The notes below the pieces were generated by a model, which worked only from the letters and a program-made list of their open reading frames with translations, did not search any database and was not told the DNA's origin. 64,000 bases of DNA, from the NCBI GenBank assembly GCA_004369085.1, contig ML210157.1, forward strand, positions 253,057-317,056. Reading direction: 5' to 3'. Position 1 is the stretch's first letter. Each line of letters starts with the position of its first letter. Source of the DNA: Coprinopsis marcescibilis. Its lineage: Eukaryota; Basidiomycota; Agaricomycetes; Agaricales; Psathyrellaceae. Below are positions 24,101-34,754 of the stretch, in pieces. A program made the translations under genes and the position numbers.

Positions 24101-24157
24101 ACCGCCACGCTCCCTGGTGGCTCCTCTCGATCGGCGAAGAAGGCCCGTGTTGTCTAA
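21101..24157 (+). CDS. FunK1-family protein kinase
   Basis: FunK1 is a kinase family expanded in mushroom-forming fungi. Substrates are not established. Eight exons (21101-21120, 21179-21229, 21284-21806, 21875-21946, 22005-22088, 22138-22951, 23007-23173, 23240-24157) give 882 aa. The N-terminal domain includes MDSEMIYCKRKEFESHYLPF, TPEELGFDPNVTAI and LKDVWLDD. The catalytic loop WVHRDISSGNIL (Asp and Asn present) is followed by KLSDLEYAKRF, with Asp in the DFG position, then GTPFFMPLE and LESIWWIVLWL. The tail is acidic then Lys/Arg-rich (AKRPRRDEDEY), fitting nuclear localisation. Exon 1 is short and its donor GTTTGG is weak, so the start is the least certain part. The kinase at 34755-37750 shares exon phases and two exon lengths. 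Confidence 0.88.
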
Positions 24158-24699
24158 AGGAGGGACCCGCATTTGTCGCACTGTGCATCGTTTATCGAAC
24201 TGTTTTTTATCTCATACCATTTGTTGTACTGGTCATTGTATCGCCTCGTTTGTTACATTGTCTGCTTGTCTACTCTCTCGCTATCATCGCTATGCTGTGT
24301 TCCGTCTCGTGTAAATTCTTGTTGTGGCATTCTTCATTTCCTCTATAACTAGAACTTCAATCAATACATGCTATACACCCTTATCCAAGCTTCCAGTTTC
24401 TAGTACAGGTAAAGCCTGCCGGGTATTGAGATGAGGTAATATAGCCTGGATCATCTTAACTTGGTATCCAAAAAACCGAAAAGGATAAGCGCCCGGCGCC
24501 GCCGGCTAGACAAGTAATGCATACACCATGTGTGGAAGTGGAAACGCATGCGTCAGTTGATAGCGCATTCACACTTGAAAAAGTCTTGTCCTTCTCTTGT
24601 CATCGCTTCTTGCTTCTAACACCCACGATCCAATTCCAGCTGTACCCTGCCCCAATCCACCAACTCAACCTCGGGCCTTCCTCACCAAAGTACCCAACA
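24158..24699. other. Intergenic
   Basis: This is the 3' flank of the kinase gene and the promoter of the glutathione transferase gene. No gene or clear element was seen. Confidence 0.5.
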
Positions 24700-25487
24700 A
24701 TGCCATCCTCCGACTGGAAATACGGCCTCAAGCTAATCGGCACCCCTTTCTCCACCTTCACACGCACAATCGCCCTCGGCTTGCACCACAAGAACATCCC
24801 ATTCGAGCAAATAGCGACTAAACCCCGAAGCGAGGTAGCGTTCCACTATCACCCCTTCGGCTACCTCCCCACCCTGAGTATCGAGCTCGACACGGGCGAG
24901 ATCGTCAACCTTTCGGAGAGCCAGGCGATTGCGCGGTTTGTGGAGAGGATCGTGCCCAGTCCGTCGCTGGAGTTGGATGTGCCAACAGTCGCAGTGGCGC
25001 CTCGAACTACGTCATCGGGGGCGACCCTTGTCTTGCCGGAAAAGGTCTGGGAGTTTGCGAGTCTTGTGGGGTCGTTTGGTAAGTTGGTGTTGTAGCACCG
25101 GGTTAGCTGGACGTTCTATAGGACTTGTATTGACAATGCGAACTAGGCTTCCCGATCCTCGAACACGGACTCGTAAAACCAGAGGTGGCCCTCCTCGATC
25201 AAGGCTTACAAGCTCCTCACTTGAACTTCCAAGACCAAAATGTGGCCACTGCAATCGACTTTCTCAAAAAGACTGAGAGCTGGATGAAGCCCAATGTTAA
25301 ATTCGCATTCGGAGACCAGCCGACCTGGGCAGACTTTTATTTGTACCCGATCCTTGCGGACTTGCGAGCGACGTCAGCTAAAGTGATCATCAGCGACAAG
25401 TTGAACGCGTGGTTGGTCAATATGGATGCATTGGACGCGGTGAAGAGGACTACGGCTGGTACACTATCTGTTGGCGCCAGGCCTTGA
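24700..25487 (+). CDS. Glutathione S-transferase
   Basis: GSTs conjugate glutathione to electrophiles or reduce them in the cytosol. Two exons (24700-25078, 25147-25487) give 239 aa, normal for the family. The thioredoxin-like N-terminal domain has KLIGTPFSTFTRTIALGLHH, NPFGYLPTL-type text (here HPFGYLPTL, cis-Pro loop) and LSESQAIARFVE, the glutathione gamma-glutamyl binding ES pair. The all-alpha C-terminal domain ends with FAFGDQPTWADFYLYPIL, the usual N-capping region. The likely catalytic Ser/Thr lies in PFSTFTRT. The single intron is phase 1 within FG-FPILEHG. The exact class within fungal GSTs is not assigned. Confidence 0.85.
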
Positions 25488-25576
25488 AAAGGAGTTAAAC
25501 GTTAAGAGTCAGTTCGTATTGTAGTATGTTGTAAATAAGTATAAAAATAATCTAGTTTGTATGGCGAAAATAATTA

Positions 25577-27471
25577 TCAGAGCAACGATTGACCGGATAC
25601 TACACTCTTGAATCTCGACCACAAGGCCGCAGCAGTCTCGACATTCTTAGACACTTGCGACCCTCCAGGTAGTCCAACAGTGATCGGAGACGATTCCGCG
25701 GCGTTGTTGAGGACTCTCCGTTGTTGAACCGTCAACATCAAATCGCCGTATCCCAACGTTCTCGCCTGAGACAGCACAGTAGTCTTGAAGCAATCGCTCA
25801 TTCGCGTGACCTGAGTGCCCCCTTCCCCAGCCTGACTCGTTACCCCCGCTAGATCTTCACCGTGGTGCCCAAGCTGTGAGTGGGAGCGAGGAAGGTTCGG
25901 CGTGGTGCGGCTCCAGACAAAGTTGTACGTCGCGGACCAGAAGACACCGTACTCGATCTCGAAACGGTTAAGAGCGGGCTGTCGTTCCACAAAACGCGCG
26001 ATGAATAGAGCGGCTTCATGTTCTTGAGAGCGAATGCCTTCGTTCCCGCTTCTCAAACGTGTCCTGAAGCGGAGGCGCTCAAGTGTGGGTGGGAATCGAA
26101 TTCGTTGGAGTAAGAGGTACAGATTCTAGGACAAGGTGAGAATGCCGTTAGTGACGAAATGAGTATAATGACAGTGTATATACTTACAGCAATCGGTTCA
26201 TCGAATCGTACTTCAGTTCCTGTCGGATTAGCTCCAGTTTCTTGAGTAGGACTATCGTGACTCTCAACTGAGAGTCGCTTCAAGTTCTTGAACGATATCA
26301 AACAGGCGAGGAGTTCATCGCTTAGATGAGTCGCCGTAATATGCAAATGTCCCAAGGTTTCCGAATTGGGGGTTTGGGCCAATCTTGACAGACCAGGTAG
26401 CAGACGATGAGGATTTACGAATGCAGGTCGCTCATCCATACCCCACACGCTGACACTCTCGAGGTGCTGTTGAAGGAGGTTGGGTAGGTAGATGTACGGG
26501 CCTTCGAACATCTTCAGGGACGGGGCGTTGAATGGTATTTCCCCAAAACCATGGTAAGTGGATGGATCTCCGTTGACAGGAGGGAAGATGGTGAGCGAGG
26601 TGAGACGAGGGCAGTTAGCCAGGGCATGTAAGAAGAGGTCTCCCGTTGTAGCGGCAAAGGATAGCCGTAGAGATTGCAAGGTAGTTGGCGATTCCGCCAA
26701 AATAGCCAAGGTCATAAGGGCGGTGTCGCGACGGGGGGTGGAGATGAATTTGACGCGTTGCGGGCGGATTAATGCACGAGCCACGTTGTAGGGGACACCG
26801 GTTCTTCTTTCCTCGTGCAATGATATGAGATCGGATGGCTCTCCTTTCCAGGAGCAGTGGTCTAGGAAGATGGTTGACGCGTATGGAGGAATGGCAACGT
26901 CCTGTGCATCTATGTTGCAGCTGTTAAGCCACAAAGAAGTCAGGTGTAGTCCACAGAATGCGTTCCATGCTATATCGTTGAGGTCGATGAGGTGGAGGGC
27001 CAACGTTCGGAGATTAGGAAAGGAGGGAAGAGCGTCGATGACAGCGTTTACAACAAGGGATGGATCCAGGTCGTCGCCACGATCCCTGGCTGGGTATCCC
27101 GTCCTGGTGTAGGGTGAAATATAGCAGGATTTAATGCCGTGTACAATATGGGGCTGCTGGAAGCAGGCCAGACGGTCCAATGTGTAGCGCAGGTAGTTCT
27201 TTGGTCGTAGGAATGGTCGATCAATGGTGAATGCTAGAAGAAATGGCGAAACATCTAGGACTTCGAAAAGCATGGGTTGTGCGAGGGCCCTGAGCTGCTG
27301 CGAGACAAGCGATGTTGAGGCCTTATCTAGCCGGGACATGTGGGGTAGTATCTCGAGCCATAGTTCCGGTGGTAGAGATTTCGATTGTGGAGGTCCAACG
27401 GTCCTGGTCAATGTTGGCAGGCGTTCAGGCGTGTACGAGGCCTGTAGAGCTTGGAGTGAAGGGGAATACAT
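25577..27471 (-). CDS. F-box-like / leucine-rich repeat protein
   Basis: Two exons (27471-26188, 26125-25577) give 610 aa. An F-box-like segment at residues about 32-70 (LPPELWLEILPHMSRLDKAS, then SLVSQQLRALAQPMLFE) is followed by irregular leucine-rich repeats, for example FPNLRTLALHLIDL, LTSLWLNSCN, TLQSLRLSF and FKNLKRLSVESH. This is the usual architecture of agaric SCF substrate receptors, but the ligands are unknown. The ATG at 27471 is the first true one. An upstream TTG-initiated extension has no support. The gene is convergent with the GST (90 bp between stops) and divergent from the ATP synthase gamma gene. Confidence 0.78.
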
Positions 27472-27916
27472 TTGGAAGATACAGCCCAGACGACCAGAAA
27501 GCAATGGTGTATGTGTCTAGGATAGGGAGCCTAGGCGACCGAGTGTGAACGATCCTGAAGACATTAGCCGGGCCCCCGAGCCTATGATACTCCTCTCCCC
27601 AGCACCGTGAATCAGGGGCATCATGAGGGACCTGATGCTGCATTGAGAAGTCTCAGAGTTATGTCGTCGCGTCGTCTAGTCTCAGATACAGCCAGAGTCG
27701 AGAAATAAACCGTGAACACGTCGTAATCGCTGTGGATACCCCAAACCTTTGAGCTCGCCGTCGACGCGACGATGGGGACAGTGTAGCACAGCCACCAGGC
27801 AGCGTGGACGCGTGGGAAGTTGGCGTTGTGGGAGGGGCCGACTGTGCCCGATTTTGCTGGCACAGACCAACAATTTACTCCCCTCCCCTCCTTCCTCTTC
27901 CTGCTCGTTGTCTACG
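27472..27916. promoter_or_regulatory. Bidirectional intergenic region (F-box/LRR and ATP synthase gamma)
   Basis: These 445 bp separate two divergent start codons and must hold both promoters. A pyrimidine-rich tract (ctcccctcccctccttcctcttcctgc, written here in pieces: ctcccctccc, ctccttcctc) precedes the ATP synthase ATG. That is typical for highly expressed TATA-less fungal genes. No TATA box was seen. Confidence 0.5.
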
Positions 27917-29032
27917 ATGCTCGCCCGCCAGTCCATTACTCGCGTCGCTGCACGCTCCACCGTTGCTGGCGCCGCCCCCAGCGGTGCCCGCAACATGGCC
28001 ACCCTCCGAGAAATCGAGTTGCGACTCAAGTCTGTGCGAAACATTGAGAAAATCACCAAAGTGCGAATTATCTGCCCCTTCTTGCGTTCCGAGGGGATAT
28101 TTATTGACAATATTGGTTCTTTGCTTCTCCTATAATGCAGTCAATGAAAATGATCGCGTCCACCAAGCTGGCAAAGGCACAGAGGGCGATGCAGGCTGGC
28201 AAGCAGTACGGGTTGGCTAACTCTGGTGCGTAGCGTTGGGTTTTTCCAATGGGGAACGAACAATGCTCATATGGGTATCTTCAATTGCAGAGGTGTTTGA
28301 TCATGTCCCAAGTAACACTGGAGACAAGAAGCTCTTCATCATTGTCTCCTCCGACAAGGGTCTCTGTGGTGGTATCCACTCCTCCGTCTCAAAAGCCACC
28401 CGCAGGGCTTTCACCGGTGTCGAATCACCAATCCCTGGAATTACCGTTGAGGCGGACTCACCCATCGCCGTCATCGGTGACAAGTCCAAGAACCAGATCA
28501 TCCGCCAGCTCGGCGAGAACTTGACCATGACCTTCAACCAGATCGGCAGGGACATCCCCACCTTTGCCGATGCTGCTGGCGTTGCCGACTTGATTGTCAA
28601 GAGCGGCGTTCAGTACGACTCTGTCTACATTGTCTACAACAAGTTCGTCTCCGCCTTGTCATACGAGGCTGCCGTCATGACCGTCAAGGGCGAGGAGGCC
28701 TTGAAGGAGAGCGGTACGTAACCGCTTCACGCTCGTCCACGGGACGCGAGAACTCACAGTCTCCCCGTTCGTCCACAGACGCTTTCAAGATTTACGAGAA
28801 CGAGGACGACGGTACCAAGGACCTCGCTGAGTTCTCCCTCGCCAACGCCATCTTCGCTGCCCTCACCGAGGGTCACGCTTGCGAACAGAGTGCCCGCCGA
28901 AACGCCATGGACAGCGCCTCCAAGAACGCCACCGACATGATCGCCAGACTCCAGATGCAGTACAATCGTGGTCGCCAGGCCGCCATCACGAACGAACTCG
29001 TCGATATCATCACCGGTGCCAGTGCTCTGTAG
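27917..29032 (+). CDS. ATP3: ATP synthase F1 subunit gamma, mitochondrial
   Basis: This is the rotor shaft of the mitochondrial F1 ATPase, coupling proton flow to catalysis in alpha3beta3. Four exons (27917-28060, 28141-28225, 28291-28713, 28779-29032) give 301 aa, as usual. Residues 1-27 are an Arg/Ser/Ala-rich presequence ([15 protein letters not shown]). The mature part starts [20 protein letters not shown], and the conserved [17 protein letters not shown] helix follows. [14 protein letters not shown] and the C-terminal helix with [16 protein letters not shown] and [20 protein letters not shown] are canonical. All splice phases agree. Confidence 0.97.
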
Positions 29033-29452
29033 AGGAAGAGTCTGTATCCTTGGTAGTAGCACTAATAGACGTGAGCTTTGTCGGTTATATCCTGGATTCC
29101 CTCCATCACATCGCATGAATAAAATTATTTCCTTCCCTCGTATTGGTCGGCTCGTTTCGAATTGAATCATGTTACTTCTTATTCGTTATTCGTGAATCTG
29201 CAGATAATGTACGGTGAGGGATACAAACAGGGGCATAGGATAACGGATAAAGTGCTTGCAGAACAACCAATATACTTGGGGAGGATGACGCTGCAGACAT
29301 TACAAACGGAAGGTAGGATACGGATAGCACCAGAGAGAGGCAATAGAGGGAGAGAGAAACGCAGTCAAAGGTAGGAAGAATAGACTGAAAAAAAGATTCT
29401 GTAAAAACCAACAGATCTGTCGACTTGGTCCATCGACAAGTCCAACTACACA
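29033..29452. other. Convergent 3' intergenic region
   Basis: Shared 3' flanks of the gamma-subunit gene and the minus-strand CAF-1 gene. AATAAA-like sequence occurs at 29117-29123 (gaataaaat). No gene was seen. Confidence 0.5.
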
Positions 29453-32355
29453 TTACGGTTCCAAATCACCAACGCGAGTCAAAGCCACACGTCGCTTCTT
29501 CTTAGGCGGTTCTTGGACAGTGCTATCATCCGCCTTCCTGTCCACCTCGATAGCAGTATCCAAGTTCCCACCACTTGATGATGAGGACGAAGCACCTCCC
29601 TGCTGCCCACCAGCAAAGTAAGAAACCGCATCTCCTCCATCCACACTCGCAGCTGGCGTCAGCGGCGGCTCACTCCTCTTCTTTGGCACCTGGGGTACAA
29701 CCGTAAACGGCGGCAACCCCACGTTGCCCGACGACGGCGTCGCAGCCGGTGTCGCCGCCCCACCCGCACCCAAGGCTAAAGCCCCACTCTGCGGCGTCGA
29801 GGGCACACCAGATGTTGAGGAGTTGCTGGTGCTCGGTGCGAGAAGCGGCACGGAATGGTGGTGCGCGATAGACTGCATTTGCAGTGAGTGCTGCTGTGTA
29901 TGATGCGCTGGGAGAATCTCGTCAAAGATGATTATCGTGCAGTATCCGTCGCGCGAGCTGAGCATTAGGCATTGTCCATCGCTCGACCTGGAACCAATCA
30001 ACCAAACGTCAGTTTTCTGCGATAAAGCAACAGGCTTGCGTGTACGTACCAACTCATATCCGTGAACTCGTCATAATGCAGCTTGGTCAAAAGCGCAAGC
30101 GGGCCAGCTTGCTGCGTGTCGTAGATGGCAATGGTGTCCATCGTAACTACCGAGTACAGCATGCGGTAGGGTAGAGCAAAGACTGCACCAGTCTTTGGCG
30201 TTGCCTGTTGATGTGAATGCTGCTGCTGCTGCTCTTGTGGAGTAGCAAACTGCACTGGCGTAGATGGCTTGGAAGCAGCAGGCGTAGGCGGTCGTAGATC
30301 CATAGGCGACAGCGCGGGCGATGCTTTGACATTAAAAACCGCAATGGTTGTCTGGATGTTCGAAGTGCTGATTGCTAGCCTCGGCGCAGGAGCAGCGATG
30401 TTTGACACAGGCAGCACCTGTGGGGTGCGTTGAGGAGTCATCAACGAACTGCTGCTGCTGCTACTCCCGGATGGCTCGGCAGAGGAAGATGGGAACGAGG
30501 AAGAAGCTGGGCCGAGAACGTCCACATTCATCGAGCCCTCCAATCCCCTTTCAAGCGCAGCTGTAGCAGTCTTGTGTTCTGCCTCCCCGCTACCCCCTTC
30601 GACATTAGGCCTAAGTTCGTAGAGAATGGGCGAGAACCGAACTGCAACGCTCGCTTTCTTGTGTCCAGGCAGCTGGGCGATCGGCGGTCTCGCGAAATTT
30701 GCTCTCGAGTAGATGAAGACAGACGAGGAGGATCCAGACGACCCGGCTGCACCACCACTGGCAGCACCACTCGAAGTTGGAACGTCAGCCGCAGCAGACG
30801 GCCTTCCCTTGCGTCCTCTAGCTGGTGGAGTCCCTTCTACTGCGTCCTTGGATAATTGCTTGCTCGGGTTGACAGAGGGGTCTTCGAATTGGCCCGCGGG
30901 AGTCAGAAGGAGACCACCATCGGGGCTGAAGGTGAGCCGACGAAAGAAGTTGGTGAAGCTTTCATCTCCGTAGAGTTTGACTGACCCCCAAGAATTAGGT
31001 GGGAGGCTGCGGATGGCCGGTAAAGGCGGCATGGGAGAGGGCGAGCGGCCGTATCGGCTGAAGGTAGAGGGAGAGCCAGGTGCGTTGCTCCCGCTGAAGG
31101 AAGAGCGCCGTGAGGAGGGCTCGATGGGAGGCGGAGGGAACATTGCTGCTGAAGTATATGGCGTGCTTGTTACCGACATTGCAGGAGTAAGTGGGGCAGT
31201 GATTTCGCTGTTGTTGCTACTGCTGCTGTAGTTGGCGTTCGGTGCACTGTCGTCGACGATTGCAGAAGACTCGGTATCGCTGATTGATGTTTCTCTGTGG
31301 AACATCCGTGATTTGCCCGTTGCGCTGTGAACACTGGGAGTACGACTGTGCCTGTGCGGCATGCGGGCGTTTTTACCAATGGCGTGCGCCTCGAATGAGC
31401 CGTTCTTGGTTGAAATGCGATATATGTGCATGGAGCGGTCGCTGCTCTGCGTTGCGATGTATTCATTTAGCGGGTCCCAGGCTACACCTTGCACGAAATG
31501 AGCATGCTCAGCGATCTCGTGCACGCATTTTCCTGAGAAATAGCACATGAGTTGGATGGGTGGGAAGGAGATGCTGGGAAAACGCTCACCGTCTACGGCG
31601 GAGAAGACTCTCGCGGTATTGTCCGTGCTGCCTGCGATAATGTACTCGCCTGTGGGGCTCCAGGCGAGGTCGTAAACTTGCATAGTGGTGCATCTGAAGG
31701 ATGTGCGTGGTTTCCAGTACTCCTTTTCGAGTTGGAGATCCTCGGGGCTGAGGTCGCTACCGTAGGTCGACGCCTGCGGGCTTGACGACGCCGCCCATAT
31801 AATAATCATTCCATCTATTATTGGTTCAGTTAGTTACCCCCGTATAACTGATAGAGGTCCTCGTAGGGCTCACCGTCTCCAGCAGAAGCTATGCATTCGC
31901 CTGGTCGTTGTGGAAGAGGAGATTAGTCGTCGTGGCTCAGAACAAAGAAAGGTTGGAGACCGTACCGTTGGGCGAGAACCGAACTACATTCACTGCGGCA
32001 GAATGTCTGCTCAACGTCGCCAAATATTCGACCCGAGGCGGTCTCTGGCCATTTACAAGGTCGCTTTCGTCCATGACGCTTGTCGGTCTGATGTTGGGGT
32101 GGACCATCCATAGCTGAAAAACGGCCGCCTTAATGAGACGCGCTCCAAGTATGTGGACCCGAGGGTCGCGAAAAGCTGTCTACTCACTCGAACATGGTTG
32201 TCCTCCCCGCCTGTCGCTAGCCTATAAGACTGTCCTGCGTAGTTTTTGTCCTGCCCTGCTGGCGGACGCGCTTTTTTGAATGGAATGGGCTGAAAGTCGC
32301 AGGTTGAGATCGGCTTGCTGTCGTGCCACCGAATTTCCAGTGTTCTGAACCGCAT
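29453..32355 (-). CDS. Chromatin assembly factor 1 subunit B (p60/Cac2-like) WD40 protein
   Basis: CAF-1 deposits H3-H4 on newly replicated DNA. This subunit is its WD40 component in the nucleus. Six exons (32355-32188, 32113-31966, 31900-31874, 31814-31590, 31532-30050, 29987-29453) give 861 aa, longer than the usual 500-700 because of Ser/Pro/Gln inserts. It begins MRFRTLEIRWHDSKPISTCD. WD repeats follow: RLATGGEDNHVRLW, ECIASAGDDGMIIIWA, VYDLAWSPTGEYIIAGSTDN, VQGVAWDPLNEYIATQSSD. FFRRLTFSPDGGLLLTPAG and a last blade (LHYDEFTDMSW, then SSDGQCLMLSSRDGYC) match the p60 family. The C-terminal tail has a KKKRR nuclear signal. It is divergent with the gene at 33143. Confidence 0.93.
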
Positions 32356-33142
32356 AGCTAGATATGCCCTGGACTTGAAAACGAATGGGTCTGTGGGGCG
32401 GTCTCTAGCGCAAGGATGTTGCCAGGATGTGTGTTGAACAGGGAAAAGAACTAAAAACAATGGAGGTTGTGAAGAGTGGAGAACTGGTAATTCATCAAAG
32501 TTTGATGCTGGACTAGAACCGGTGACGCCCCTGAATATTTCCACAAGGACGCGATTCAGTTCCTTTCAAGCGGCAATATGAATGAGAAATGGGCAATACA
32601 AGGAGATAAGGAGTTTGAGGTGGAGACAAAGAGATTGGGGGCCTGGCAAGATGAATATAACGAGTAGCTATGCAGTGCGGTCTCGAACTGTCCACTGGAA
32701 TGTATGCAAACTTCGGGTGAAGGTAATTCTCAGACACATCCTAAGTACGTGGTTACGCTAGCACAATAGAAAGCCCTTGTTACAGTCGTCTGGTTCCACC
32801 TCCGGAACGTTCAAGTCTTCTGGAATGTTTCACTGAAGCTTAGTAGCCTTATCACCGCTCTTCACATTGTGATTTCCAGCGTCTATAGCTATAGATGAGA
32901 GGTATCTGGGCACGTTTCATGGATCTATAGCTTATTTGAACCCGTTCTGACTGACTTACATGCACCGAGTGTGTTGTGGGAGAGGTACGACGAGGAGAAA
33001 ACTGGCAATGATGCCGAGTTGTGCCGTCAATGCCATCACCGCACGGTCACGGTCGCTCTCAGGGACATCATGTGACTGCGATCAGTACGCGTTCGATTAG
33101 GGAGTGGCAGAAAGACTTTATCGCTGCTTGGCCAAAGCCATT
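32356..33142. promoter_or_regulatory. Bidirectional intergenic region (CAF-1 p60 and RG-rich protein)
   Basis: 787 bp lie between two divergent ATGs. Short ORFs inside look like noise. No TATA box was recognised. It presumably holds both promoters and 5' UTRs. Confidence 0.45.
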
Positions 33143-33946
33143 ATGTCCTCTCCCAGTTCAATTGCATCCAGCTCAGGCGACAAGGATATCCAGATAGACC
33201 TCTTAAACAATCCACCTGGTCTCTCAGTACCAAACCTAAACCCACCTCCGCCAACACAGTCCTCATCGTCCTCAGCAACCACAACCTCAAACGCAAGTCC
33301 AAAGGTACAGCGTTCCCATGATAAATGGCAGTCAAGACGGAATCGTAGGAATTCGAATTACCGGGGAAGAGGAAGGCCTACTGGAGGCTACGACGATGGG
33401 CATGCAGCTGGAATGGCCGGCCGCAGACAGGGATACAATCGCTCGCTGCCCTCGACACCACTGGGCTCACCGCCGACAGCACGATTCAAAGCGCAATCGC
33501 AGGACGACGACAACAAATTTGCTGCTCCTCCGAGGTTAAGGGCGAGACCATCGCTCAGCACAACGGCGTCCATGCTGCCCCCAGACTCCCCGCTGTCCGA
33601 CAGGTCAAATCCACCAACAAGTGCCTCCGTGTCCAACGCCTACACTATGGCGTCGACACCCACTTCTACTCCCACAACTCTATCTTCAAACCAACGCCCG
33701 TTATGGGATCACTACACAAATCGTACGCTCAATTGCATTCGACCTCGATAGCTCACTCATTTCCTGTTTTCAGTATCAATAGATGACCTGGACAGAGCAA
33801 AGACGCTTGTCCTCGACCTGCTGGGATGGGGCGTTGAGCCCGAATACCTAGTCACCTGTGGAGTCTCTTCCCAGCTGATATACCGGGTCTTCACCGACCT
33901 GAACTTGCGGCTGCCAGGCAACCTGTCACGGCCGTCCACACCATGA
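33143..33946 (+). CDS. RG-rich, low-complexity protein with conserved C-terminal helix motif
   Basis: Two exons (33143-33722, 33774-33946) give 250 aa. The first about 190 residues are Ser/Pro/Asn-rich and contain a basic RG patch (RRNRRNSNYRGRGRPTGGYD), the kind of sequence that binds RNA. The second exon encodes a compact ordered stretch, DDLDRAKTLVLDLLGWGVEP then EYLVTCGVS and IYRVFTDLNLRLP. It is probably helical and looks like the conserved core. The codon phase across the intron is consistent. I do not recognise a named family. A role in RNA metabolism is inferred only from the RG patch. The start at 33143 is the first ATG in frame. Confidence 0.65.
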
Positions 33947-34754
33947 CCTTGCACAACCCACACTTCGTTGTCGGATTCCTAACGCACACCAAAATCACCA
34001 TCTTATGCTCACCCTCTACTCTCGCTCAGGGATACCCGTGTTTTATTAATACCTCTGGATCATATGGACGTTCGTGTATCATACCAAACTACTGTATTAT
34101 ATGCCTTTTAAGAAACTACCTCCCTCGCATTCTCGGGCTAACCAATGTGAGTCAACCTCCCTGCTACTCAACTACAGTGTCCAAAACTGAACCGTTTCTC
34201 ATCCAGCCTAGGACACGCATCACTGAACAGACGGTCTGCCGTATTCCAGATCATGCCATGGCTCCATCGCATGACTCACTGTCGCTTGCGACACTTGAGC
34301 ACCACGTCAATACTAATCGACTGTGTCGATTATGAAAACCGGCATGATCTGTATCACACCCTACGCTTCGTCACACCGTGAGGTTCATTGGGACCACGAA
34401 CGGTTTAATGTGCCGATTAGAAGCCTTGTCGGGATTCCTCGGGCAACACAGCTGCAATTGGTCAAGTTTTGTGACAAGGCGAATCCAACCTCGCCTTCTG
34501 TACGCTATCCAATCGTAGAGTGCGTGAAAGGCGAGGAGGGATCATCCTTTTATAAAAGGCAGAGCGGTGGGCCGCAAGGTAGTTCCTAACTTCCTGTAAT
34601 TCACGTGTGTATGTATGTAAGTACACACAGCTGGAATACATCATTGAGGCCGACATGCTCTACCTGTCCGTAGCTTTGGTGGACGCAGCTAATAAGTTTA
34701 TGAGTGGATATTCTGCTGCAGAAGCACTGAAGATGGGTTTTCAATTCGAAGCTC
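33947..34754. other. Convergent 3' intergenic region
   Basis: This lies between the RG-rich gene and the minus-strand FunK1 gene. ORFs up to 130 aa at 33943-34335 have no family features. Nothing else was recognised. Confidence 0.45.
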
